Source of the DNA: Bacteroides sp.
Lineage (GTDB): Bacteria > Bacteroidota > Bacteroidia > Bacteroidales > Muribaculaceae
NCBI GenBank assembly: GCA_023666835.1
Contig: JAMPBJ010000002.1
Coordinates: 167,187-231,186 of the forward strand
Direction of reading: 5' to 3'
DNA: 64,000 nucleotides
The notes below the pieces were generated by a model. That model made no database searches, was not told the DNA's origin, and was given only the letters and a program-made list of their open reading frames with translations. The position numbers and the translations under genes are program-made. Shown here in pieces: positions 57,399-64,000 of the stretch. Position 1 is the stretch's first letter; every line of letters starts with the position of its first letter.

Positions 57399-58742
57399 AT
57401 GCGACGTCTGCTGATTCTTACAATGGTGATAGCGCTTTTGGCGGTGACTACAGATAGCTCCGCTGAAAAACCGCGCACTATAAAGAAAGCACGCACCGAA
57501 CAGCAGGCCACAAAAAAGCGCATCAACGAAACCACACGCAAACTGTCCGACAACCAGAAACGCACCGAAAAGACCATGAATGAGCTCAACCTCATCCGCG
57601 GTGAAATCAGTCAGACTCAAGAACAGATTTCAAAAACCCGCTCTCAGGTCGACTCCATCAATACCTCCATCCGACAGGTCGAAGATTCTCTGTCGTTACT
57701 CGACAGCCGTCTGCAATTGATGACGGATGCATATGTCAAGGCGTTGCGACGGCTTCAGACGCGTCGGAGTTTCACTGATGAGATATCCTACATTTTTTCG
57801 TCGTCGTCATTTGCCGAAGCATATGCTCGCATGCGTTATGTGAGGGAATTCGCTCAGTGGCGCAAGCGTAAATCGGCCGAGATCCGTCGAGCCAAGGAAG
57901 AAATTGGCCGGCAGCGGACTCATCTCGATGAATTGCACTCGCAACGCACCTCGTCGCTCAACTTGCTGAGCAACGACGAGGCTCGATTGAAGGCTCGACA
58001 GGACGAAACGGACAAACTCGTGGCCCAGCTTCAGAGCGATGGCAAGTCGCTGCAGAAAGCGCTCGAAAAGGAACGCTCTCGATTGAAAACCATCGACAAC
58101 GAAATCTCTGCCATGATCGAAGCCGAGCGTCGCGAACGCGAGCGACAGGAACAGGAACGCAAAAAGCGCGAAGCCCGCGAGAAAGGGAAAGCGAAAAAGG
58201 ACAAAAAGGGTGGCAAGCAGGATAATTCGAAGGGTAAATCGAAATCGTCGACGCCTTCTGCACCCGCTGCTCCCACCACTCCCAAAGCCGGTACTCAAAC
58301 CAAACCGAAATCGTCGATCGACAATAGCGATCCGGATGCCGCCATGACCGCAAAATTTGAAGCAGCCAAGGGTTCAATGATGTTCCCCGTTGCATCGCCC
58401 TACCGTGTGGTTGGGAAATATGGTTCGACTGCCGGACAACCGTTTAATACAGGTATTGAGATAGTGCTTGATGGTTCGGCCACAGCCCGAGCTGTATTTG
58501 AAGGCACTGTGTCGAGAATTTTCCAGAACCACGACGGCAACTACTCTGTGATGGTGCGTCATGGAGCATATATCACCGTGTTCTACAATATCCGCAGTCT
58601 GTCGGTCAAAGCCGGATCCAAACTCAAAGCCGGACAGACGATCGGACAGGTTGGTGTCGATGACCGCTATGGCAAACCGATGCTCCACTTTGAGATACGC
58701 AAGGGAAGCCAAACTCTCAACCCGCTCCAGTGGGTGAAATGA
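57399..58742 (+). CDS. EnvC-like murein hydrolase activator with degenerate M23/LytM domain
   Basis: A 447-aa exported protein: signal peptide-like start (MRRLLILTMVIALLAVTTDSSA), then a long coiled coil (~30-285, with the EnvC-type loop TRRSFTDEISYIFSSSSFAEAYARMRYV) and a Lys/Glu-rich linker with a Ser/Pro/Thr segment. The C-terminal LytM domain (~325-447) has NTGIEIVLD where active enzymes have an HxxxD zinc site, FYNI where YAHL is expected and MLHFEI in place of HLHFEV. Thus only one zinc ligand remains, and like EnvC it is probably an activator of an amidase. It is the last gene of the dut run. Confidence 0.9.
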   Translation: MRRLLILTMVIALLAVTTDSSAEKPRTIKKARTEQQATKKRINETTRKLSDNQKRTEKTMNELNLIRGEISQTQEQISKTRSQVDSINTSIRQVEDSLSLLDSRLQLMTDAYVKALRRLQTRRSFTDEISYIFSSSSFAEAYARMRYVREFAQWRKRKSAEIRRAKEEIGRQRTHLDELHSQRTSSLNLLSNDEARLKARQDETDKLVAQLQSDGKSLQKALEKERSRLKTIDNEISAMIEAERRERERQEQERKKREAREKGKAKKDKKGGKQDNSKGKSKSSTPSAPAAPTTPKAGTQTKPKSSIDNSDPDAAMTAKFEAAKGSMMFPVASPYRVVGKYGSTAGQPFNTGIEIVLDGSATARAVFEGTVSRIFQNHDGNYSVMVRHGAYITVFYNIRSLSVKAGSKLKAGQTIGQVGVDDRYGKPMLHFEIRKGSQTLNPLQWVK

Positions 58743-58821
58743 CACATCATCTTCCCGTTAATTCCGGATTGAAATCCGCATCAATCATTATCCTATATCC
58801 ATCTTTGAAACAACAGCAGAT

Positions 58822-59820
58822 ATGACTTACATTAAAAACATCGTGCCTCTCATTATTTTATTGTTCAGCGCGGCGATTTGTCGGGCGGGCGCATACGACG
58901 CCGATTTTGAATACGGAGGTATGTGGTTTAGGATCACATCTGCAGGTCCAAACCCAACATGCGCTTTGGCGAAGCCCCCTAAAGGTTATAAGTATCCAAA
59001 ACGTTTTGTCATCCCTTCTGTAGTGCAATTCAAGGGTGTCGACCTGACCGTCACAGCTATCGGTACGGAAGCTTTTTCACGTGCAAAAAAGATCACCACA
59101 ATCATAGTCCCGCCCTCTGTCACTAAAATGGAATACTTATCTTTCCAAAAGGAAGGATATTACAGCGATTTTATTATAGAATGTGACAGTATCATATTTG
59201 AAGATGGCGATGCTTTGCTTAAGTTTTCGTCTTCCTCAACTTTTGGTGGCGTAGAAAGAAGTAATTATCCCAATGCAAAATACATGTATCTCGGCCGAAA
59301 TTTAGAGACAAGCAGCGGGATGTATAGGCCTGAAGACGAGCCAAGTTGTGGTAGCTTTCGCGAAATGTTTCTACTGACCGATCTGGAAATTGGCGATTCA
59401 GTGACATTCATCCCCGCATTAACTTTCCATAGTCTTTATCATTTGAAAAATGTTTCGTTTGGTAAGAACGTATCAGTGATTGGAAATTTTGCATTTGAAG
59501 ACTGCCATCGGTTAAATAATGTAGTTCTCCCTGAGGGTCTGACCTATCTTGGGCTCTGCACTTTCGGTAATTGTCATAGTTTGACCAATATCACCTTCGG
59601 TGAGAATATAAAAAAGATTCATTGGCCATTCATGTTTAGTGAAAACATCACGGAAATATATTGCAAGGCGTTGACACCACCCGAATTGGATTTATATCAG
59701 AAGGCAATATATTTTAAAGCAACTCTCTACGTGCCCTCGCGCTCAATTCCTCTCTACCGCAGTGCAAAAGGATGGGAAGATTTTATCACCATCAAGCCTA
59801 TGAATCCGGCTCTTTACTAA
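58822..59820 (+). CDS. BspA-type leucine-rich repeat protein
   Basis: A 332-aa exported protein with signal peptide (IVPLIILLFSAAICRAG). LRR_5 repeats are seen at VTAIGTEAFSRAKKITTIIVPPSVTKMEYLSF (~74-106), LTDLEIGDSVTFIPALTFHSLYHLKNVSFGKNVSVIGNFAFEDCHRLNNVVLPEGLTYLGLCTFGNCHSLTNITFGEN (~195-272). The C-terminal stretch LYVPSRSIPLYRSAKGWEDFITIK is the usual LRR_5 cap. BspA-type proteins are common adhesion-like surface proteins in gut Bacteroidales. The base composition is more AT-rich than its neighbours, hinting at a different history. It is convergent with the gene at 59829. Confidence 0.88.
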   Translation: MTYIKNIVPLIILLFSAAICRAGAYDADFEYGGMWFRITSAGPNPTCALAKPPKGYKYPKRFVIPSVVQFKGVDLTVTAIGTEAFSRAKKITTIIVPPSVTKMEYLSFQKEGYYSDFIIECDSIIFEDGDALLKFSSSSTFGGVERSNYPNAKYMYLGRNLETSSGMYRPEDEPSCGSFREMFLLTDLEIGDSVTFIPALTFHSLYHLKNVSFGKNVSVIGNFAFEDCHRLNNVVLPEGLTYLGLCTFGNCHSLTNITFGENIKKIHWPFMFSENITEIYCKALTPPELDLYQKAIYFKATLYVPSRSIPLYRSAKGWEDFITIKPMNPALY

Positions 59821-59828
59821 CACCCCGT

Positions 59829-60539
59829 TCACCCAAGCAATTTTCTGACCTGCGCCTCAGTAGCGACCGGTACCATTCCGATGATATGAGCCAACATCCG
59901 TTCGTAGCTTTCCTCAGGTGAGCGATTGGATCGGATGATGCCATACAGGTTCTCGGGAGTAGAATATTTTGCCATCCCCCAGCCATAGCGGTTGCCGCGT
60001 TTGTCTATATTGTAGACGAAATCGGCTATCACGACGCGGCCTTCCATCATAAGTCGGGCGAGTATAGGGTCGAGCGAGATTTTTTCACCCACAGGCATAT
60101 CATCTACAAGGTCTTCGGGGCGACGTTTCTTCTTACGTCCGCTAATACCAAGCAGCTCAGCGAGTATTTTAGAAGTTATGGAGCCCTCCGCTTCGATGGT
60201 CTGCAGCACAATCTCGTCGAGTGCAGCAGCATCTTCATTCGGCGCATAATGTTTCGTGCGTCGGTAGTTGATGAAATCCGGAAGCCACTCCCGGCTGATC
60301 CACACCGCCTTGCGTTTGAAAAACTTGCCATAGGCACATTCGCCGTCCCGTATTATCGGGCCTTTCCATTCCCAGGGTCCATCCTCGTCATCGGTCCAAA
60401 AATGTGGTGTAGCCTCATACACAGAATACCCCCTGATGCTGCAACGAAACATCGGCAGAAAACCATACTGACCGGCCCGCTCCACCAAGTCGCCCATGCT
60501 GCCTATCGGCTCCATCCTCCATACGTTATGCCATGCCAT
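59829..60539 (-). CDS. AlkZ-related protein of unknown function
   Basis: A 236-aa cytoplasmic protein. The sequence around YSVYEATPHFWTDDEDGPWEWKGPIIRDGECAYGKFFKRKAVWISREWLPDFINYRR (~40-95), and DILARLMMEGRVVIADF-like strands (DPILARLMMEGRVVIAD, ~155-172), resembles proteins annotated as AlkZ-related (winged-helix DNA glycosylase-like) in gut bacteria. A helix-turn-helix segment GSITSKILAELLGISGRKKKRRPEDLV lies near 120. I do not see a proven active site, so function is open. It starts 17 bp downstream of the alpha/beta hydrolase remnant on the same strand. Confidence 0.65.
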   Translation of the reverse strand: MAWHNVWRMEPIGSMGDLVERAGQYGFLPMFRCSIRGYSVYEATPHFWTDDEDGPWEWKGPIIRDGECAYGKFFKRKAVWISREWLPDFINYRRTKHYAPNEDAAALDEIVLQTIEAEGSITSKILAELLGISGRKKKRRPEDLVDDMPVGEKISLDPILARLMMEGRVVIADFVYNIDKRGNRYGWGMAKYSTPENLYGIIRSNRSPEESYERMLAHIIGMVPVATEAQVRKLLG

Positions 60540-60556
60540 AATCTTTCGTCGTTAGT

Positions 60557-60722
60557 CTATTTCAAAGTCTTGACGAAGAAGTCGCTGACAAGTAGGGCGG
60601 CTTCCTCTGTTTCGGTGGTATTGGAGTGATCCTGTCCGGACATCAGCTTCAATTCTGAGTTCCTGTACACTGAGTGGTATCTTTCGGAATATGAGTAGGG
60701 CACTATTGGCTGATGGCAACGG
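60557..60722 (-). pseudogene. Alpha/beta hydrolase C-terminal remnant
   Basis: The last ~55 codons of a minus-strand frame read IVPYSYSERYHSVYRNSELK, LMSGQDHSN, then EEAALLVSDFFVKTLK. This resembles the C-terminal end of an alpha/beta hydrolase (PIVPYSYS after the catalytic Asp, GQDH with the catalytic His). No N-terminal part, nucleophile elbow or start is found upstream before the rubredoxin remnant. The reading frame continues to an ATG at 60751, but those first residues have no family likeness. Assignment is from short motifs only. Confidence 0.5.
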
Positions 60723-60801
60723 ATTGGGTAATCAGCCATCGCCCTCGGCAAAGCTGATTTTGTCGAGGACGATAGCGAAAAGAGTGATGCATTAAACTTT
60801 G

Positions 60802-60957
60802 TTATTCAACTTTTGAGGACCGATCTTTGCCGACACCACATATCGGGCAAACCCAATCATCGGGAAGGTCTTCATACTTGGTTTCGGGGGCGATGCCTCT
60901 GTCGGGATCACCTATTGCGGGGTAATATACCCAATCGCATACTTAACAAACATATTT
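60802..60957 (-). pseudogene. Rubredoxin gene with an in-frame TAA and no start codon
   Basis: The minus-strand frame reads KYVC[20 protein letters not shown], then [20 protein letters not shown] and [10 protein letters not shown]. Both CxxC pairs of a rubredoxin are present, but the residue between the first pair is a TAA (complement 60943-60945) and no ATG lies upstream in frame before another stop. Rubredoxin is a small one-iron electron carrier that often serves flavodiiron or hybrid-cluster partners. It lies 22 bp downstream of hcp on the same strand. A simple Lys/Glu-codon-to-TAA change would explain the stop. Confidence 0.75.
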
Positions 60958-60978
60958 GCCCGTATTGTATGATTTTAA

Positions 60979-62628
60979 TTAGTTGTTAATTAATGTTTTA
61001 ATATCTTCATCGACAGTTGAGATGGTGCCGATGTTGAATTTCTCCTGAAGCACTTTCAGAATATCAGGGGTGAAAAAAGCCGGTAGTGTAGGGCCGGTAT
61101 GGATGTTCTGAACGCCGAGCGACAGCAAAGCCAACAACACTATAACCGCTTTCTGCTCATACCATGCAATGTTGTAGACGATCGGAAGGTCGTTGATTGA
61201 CTTTACTCCGAGAGCATCTTTGAGAGCCATGGCTATCCTGACAAGTGAGTATGAGTCATTGCACTGCCCGGCATCAAGCACACGTGGCACACCTTCAATG
61301 TCGCCAAGCGGAAGCTTGTTGTAGCGGTATTTGGCACAGCCGGCTGTAAGGATGACAACATCTTCAGGAAGTGCTTCAGCGAATTTAGTATAATATTCGC
61401 GGCTTGCCATACGTCCGTCGCATCCTGCCATGACCACAAACTTGCGGATCTTGCCCCGTTTGATAAGATCGATAATCTTCGGTGCGAGTTCCACAACCTG
61501 ATGGTGAGCAAAGCCACCTATGATCTCGCCATGTTCTATTTCAGTAGGTGGAGGACATTTTTGAGCGTGAGCGATCATTTCTGAAAAGTCCTTGGGATGC
61601 CCATCGGGTATATAGTGTGTACCCGGCAACCCCACAACACCTGTGGTATAAACGCGATCCAGATAAGTGCAGTTGCGGCGCGGCGGCACTATACAGTTTG
61701 AAGTGAACAGAAAGACTCCGTTGAATGTCTCAAATTCATCGGTCTGTTTCCACCATGCATTTCCGTAGTTCCCGGCAAAATGGGGATACTTCTTGAAGAA
61801 TGGATAGTATTGGCCGGGCAACATCTCGGAATGTGTATACACATCCACTCCTTTGTCTACTGTTTGTTCCAGCAATTCCTCCAAATCCTTGAGGTCGTGT
61901 CCGCTGATTAGAATTCCCGGACGGTTGCGTACACCAATATCCACTTTTGTTATCTCAGGATTTCCGTATGTGCCGGTATTGGCTCTGTCGAGGAGGTCCA
62001 TGACCTTTACACCACCGTCGCCCACCTCAAGCACAAGCGACAGCAGTTCGCCGACGCTGATATCGGGCCGCGCTGTCTCAGCCATGGCATTTTCAATGAT
62101 GGCATAGACATCGTCGCTCTCATAGCCGAGATTGGCAGCGTGGCGTGCGTAAGCTGCCATACCTTTACACCCATATATCGCCAACTGCTTCAAGCCACGG
62201 ATATCATCATTTGGCTCGGCCAACACTCCCGTGACAGCTTCATATTTCTCCGCCTCCGCAGGGGTGGCTTGAAATTCAACTTGAGGAAGATCGGGGAGCA
62301 CTATCCCTTGTTTTTTGGCAGTTCCGGCAAGAATGTTCTTGCACTCAAACGCCCGGCGGATATATTCATCGAGCGCACCGTTGTCGAAATTAGCGTTGGT
62401 AATTGTTGCGAAAAGCGAATCAATCACCAGATGGCTCGCATCGCGGTTCGGTTCGTTTTTTTCTCTCAATGCACGATTGATTAAAGAGATTCCGCAAACA
62501 GCATAAAGCAACAAATCCATTCGGGCTGATGTGTCGGCATGTTTACCGCACACACCCTGCAATTCACATCCTTTGCCACGTGCCGTCTCCTGACACTGGT
62601 AGCAGAACATAGATGGTTGGGCATTCAT
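60979..62628 (-). CDS. hcp: Hydroxylamine reductase (hybrid cluster protein)
   Basis: Hcp carries a 4Fe-4S (or 4Fe-2S-2O) and an unusual hybrid Fe-S-O cluster. It reduces NO to N2O or hydroxylamine to ammonia in nitrosative stress. The 549-aa product has the N-terminal [21 protein letters not shown] (Cys9/12/21/27 region), and hybrid-cluster ligand regions with [13 protein letters not shown] (~244), ENCI-type [34 protein letters not shown] and [15 protein letters not shown]. The length is standard for class I Hcp. The start is [14 protein letters not shown]. It is followed by the broken rubredoxin gene. The upstream region to the IS remnant (62629-62689) has no recognised regulatory box. Confidence 0.95.
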   Translation of the reverse strand: MNAQPSMFCYQCQETARGKGCELQGVCGKHADTSARMDLLLYAVCGISLINRALREKNEPNRDASHLVIDSLFATITNANFDNGALDEYIRRAFECKNILAGTAKKQGIVLPDLPQVEFQATPAEAEKYEAVTGVLAEPNDDIRGLKQLAIYGCKGMAAYARHAANLGYESDDVYAIIENAMAETARPDISVGELLSLVLEVGDGGVKVMDLLDRANTGTYGNPEITKVDIGVRNRPGILISGHDLKDLEELLEQTVDKGVDVYTHSEMLPGQYYPFFKKYPHFAGNYGNAWWKQTDEFETFNGVFLFTSNCIVPPRRNCTYLDRVYTTGVVGLPGTHYIPDGHPKDFSEMIAHAQKCPPPTEIEHGEIIGGFAHHQVVELAPKIIDLIKRGKIRKFVVMAGCDGRMASREYYTKFAEALPEDVVILTAGCAKYRYNKLPLGDIEGVPRVLDAGQCNDSYSLVRIAMALKDALGVKSINDLPIVYNIAWYEQKAVIVLLALLSLGVQNIHTGPTLPAFFTPDILKVLQEKFNIGTISTVDEDIKTLINN

Positions 62629-62689
62629 AGTGTTTAAACATTAAGTTTGGTAGGTAGTAAGTTATAAGTTTAATACAATAACAAACAAC

Positions 62690-63052
62690 ACCGACAAACG
62701 GTTGCCTAAAATTGCTAAAGAAGTTCTAATGGTTGATATGCAGTGTGTTAAATCAAATTGTGGCACCTCTGAATTTATTCCACTTGAGGGCCGGTGGGTT
62801 GTAGAGCGAACCATTTCGTGGCTTGACAACTTCAGGCGTTTGTGTCGAAACTATGAACAGTTGCTTTCCACGGCGGCATCTATGGTCAAAATAGCGTTCT
62901 TACAGATTCTCATAGAGCATATATAGCTAATACGATATCTGCGCTTGTCCGTGTTCTTCGGTCATGTTCATCATGTACACTCCCTCATCACAAGAACAAA
63001 TCTGCTCAATGGCTGACCGCCTCAGCGTTAACATATATTAAGGGACAGGCTC
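62690..63052 (+). mobile_element. Truncated IS5-family element (transposase 3' end and terminal repeat)
   Basis: The left part carries the last ~70 transposase codons. The right end reads CAGCGTTAACATATATTAAG and GGACAGGCTC, matching the 36733-side end of the full IS (GAGCCTGTTCC...GTTAAC complement) with changes, and is preceded by CAAATCTGCTCAATGGCTGA, also shared. No 5' half or second terminal repeat is present. TTA (63053-63055) follows the end. Confidence 0.85.
62702..62926 (+). pseudogene. IS5-family transposase C-terminal fragment
   Basis: Reads IAKEVLMVDMQCVKSNCGTSEF, then LEGRWVVERTISWLDNFRRLCRNYEQ, aligning to the C-terminal ~70 residues of the transposase in 36733-37849 (LEGRWVVERTISWLDNFRRLARNYEQ) but with clear divergence, so it is a different copy. 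Only the Glu of the DDE triad is present. It is nonfunctional. Confidence 0.9.
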
Positions 63053-63301
63053 TTAAAATCGGTGTACATCATCAAGTGAATGACCGATGACTGTTTCATC
63101 CTGAATCTCGTGAGCCACCTTTACGCCTACGTTAAACGCGGTCTGCAAGTCTTTGGGAAATTGCTCGTCACGCTGACGGCGTTTATTTTCTTCTGAGAAG
63201 AGATCCGATACATATTTGGAATAGTCAGTAAACTGATATGTGTTGTATGCACTGACTTGATGCGGCGGCATAAAATAGAACATGATCAACGCACTCCCCA
63301 T
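63053..63301 (-). pseudogene. Flavodoxin-like oxidoreductase C-terminal remnant
   Basis: An 82-codon frame reading AYNTYQFTDYSKYVSDLF, EEQ-like RRQRDEQFPKDLQTAFNVG and VKVAHEIQ. This resembles the C-terminal end of flavodoxin-family NAD(P)H oxidoreductases of Bacteroidales. No FMN-binding N-terminal half is present. The TAA stop is the reverse complement of the TTA (63053-63055) that flanks the truncated IS, so the frame runs directly into the IS end. Whether the missing N-terminal half was lost by a separate deletion is unclear. Confidence 0.55.
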
Positions 63302-63376
63302 AAAGGGCAGCGGTCTTCAATGCCGGATTGTTCCGATTGTGCTTTGGTGGCATTTATTGAATAGAGGAATGTGAAC

Positions 63377-63725
63377 GACACTTTTTTCGGCGCAAGACTC
63401 ATGATCGCCATTGAATATGCCATATTCAGTGTGGTGATGATGATTACCATCATCGGCATTCCGTTTTGGACTTTAGACCATGAAGCTGGCGGTACTTGCA
63501 TTATGGCCCTTTGGAGCGAACATAAGTAATGAAAGTTGGCCATCTGGTTGTCTTGCCGGAATAATGAATGTCATATGGTGGTTCGTCGGAGGTTTTGCCA
63601 TCGCGCTCACCCATCTTGGCTGGGGACTACTTTTCTGCATTACAATCGTCTGCATACCCTTTGGACTCCAGCACTTCAAACTAATGAAGCTGACACTATT
63701 GGCATTTGGTAAATCCGTAAAGTGA
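63377..63725 (+). pseudogene. yccF family membrane protein with frameshift and stop
   Basis: The N-terminal YccF domain reads LMIAIEYAIFSVVMMITIIG then IPF in one frame (63398-63463), and TMKLAVLALWPFGANI follows in another (from 63477). Joining them needs removal of one T in CCGTTTTGG (63461-63469), after which the expected Gln codon is TAG (63474-63476). The second YccF domain (MNVIWWFVGGFAIALTHLGW, LLFCITIVCIPFGLQHFKLM) is intact to 63725. YccF proteins are inner-membrane proteins of unknown role. The intact second domain might still be translated from ATG 63480. Confidence 0.75.
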
Positions 63726-63732
63726 ATATACA

Positions 63733-63927
63733 ATGGGTCTGATGAGGAAAGCCAATAGAAATAAATATGCCCGGTGGACGAAAGATATATTTATGCAGAT
63801 AAAAGTTTGGCCTGCCTCCTTGTCTTATAGAACAGGGATTATGGTAGTGATAGTCTGTGCGATAATATATATCATATCTTTTGCACAGATACTGATGCCG
63901 ATTTCATCCTGCGATTACGCGTTTTGA
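63733..63927 (+). CDS. Small membrane protein of unknown function
   Basis: 64 aa, with a basic N-terminus (MGLMRKANRNKYARWTKDIF) and one hydrophobic segment (GIMVVIVCAIIYIISFAQIL) followed by MPISSCDYAF. I do not recognise a family. Because its neighbours are decayed, it may also be a remnant of a longer gene. It begins 7 bp after the yccF stop. The remaining 63928-64000 shows nothing I can identify. Confidence 0.4.
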   Translation: MGLMRKANRNKYARWTKDIFMQIKVWPASLSYRTGIMVVIVCAIIYIISFAQILMPISSCDYAF

Positions 63928-64000
63928 ATATTTTTAGACTTTATATGCTGTTGTGGAGTTGTAGATAGAATCAATGGCACGGTTTCAATTGTCACGGTGC

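Noticed and set aside
1-64000. CRISPR arrays, rRNA genes, restriction or prophage modules
   Set aside because: No regular spacer arrays, rRNA-like stretches, methyltransferase/nuclease pairs or phage structural genes were seen. The holin-like gene at 52146 belongs to a YtxH cluster, not a prophage.

Overview
This window is chromosomal DNA of a gut-type member of the Bacteroidales, most probably a Muribaculaceae (inferred, not proven). The evidence is a short primary sigma factor lacking region 1.1; several promoters of the Bacteroidetes form TTTG-N19/20-TAnnTTTG; a type IX secretion component (PorQ); PCMD/calycin-like surface proteins; the dut-TPR-DUF4292-M23 and ftsK-lolA-trxB gene orders; and many SPII lipoproteins. 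There are no rRNA genes, CRISPR arrays or prophage. One tRNA gene (Cys, GCA) is present.

Layout. 1-6110 (minus): pta-ackA acetate pathway, sigma factor RpoD, a NatAB-like ABC exporter and a dicarboxylate/amino-acid symporter. 6227-10210: head-GIN lipoprotein, a 0.7-kb repeat-rich spacer with GC-rich palindromes, and a large secreted calycin-like protein. 10211-13308: a MerR regulator divergent from alaS. 13549-20176 (minus): small repeat lipoprotein, WG-repeat lipoprotein, SulP transporter, rsgA, a winged-helix protein, a 378-bp MITE-like element and a TPR protein. 20395-36571: a PepSY-like lipoprotein facing a long minus-strand run: secreted protein, miaA, membrane protein, DPP4 peptidase, coiled-coil protein, a receiver/ATP-grasp fusion protein, trxB, lolA-like, ftsK, rpe and a DedA protein. 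36733-37849: one IS5-family element with a broken transposase. 37908-51191 (mostly minus): DNA glycosylase, efp, ptb-buk, ClC channel (+), tRNA-Cys, qmcA-nfeD, lipoprotein, exonuclease, ispH, cmk, porQ, a TonB-domain protein and a GH20 hexosaminidase. 51532-59820 (+): two YtxH proteins with a holin-like membrane protein, prmA, an outer-membrane protein, dut-TPR-DUF4292-M23, and an LRR protein. 59829-64000: an AlkZ-related protein, hcp and a cluster of decayed genes (alpha/beta hydrolase tail, rubredoxin, flavodoxin-like tail, yccF) next to a second, truncated IS5 copy.

The genes are mainly housekeeping and envelope functions. Two phosphotransacylase/acyl-kinase pairs (pta-ackA, ptb-buk) point to fermentative ATP formation from acyl-CoA. 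Envelope biogenesis is served by LolA-like, PorQ, DUF4292, EnvC-like and TonB-domain proteins.

The most unusual observations are: a 117-bp MITE between pta and ackA whose TTA target duplication supplies the pta stop codon, with a second IS5-type end also sitting on a TAA stop; a 992-aa protein joining two receiver-like domains to a PEP-synthase-type ATP-grasp domain without a recognisable phosphohistidine domain; a rubredoxin gene after hcp with an in-frame TAA between its first two cysteines; and several intergenic palindromic repeat families.
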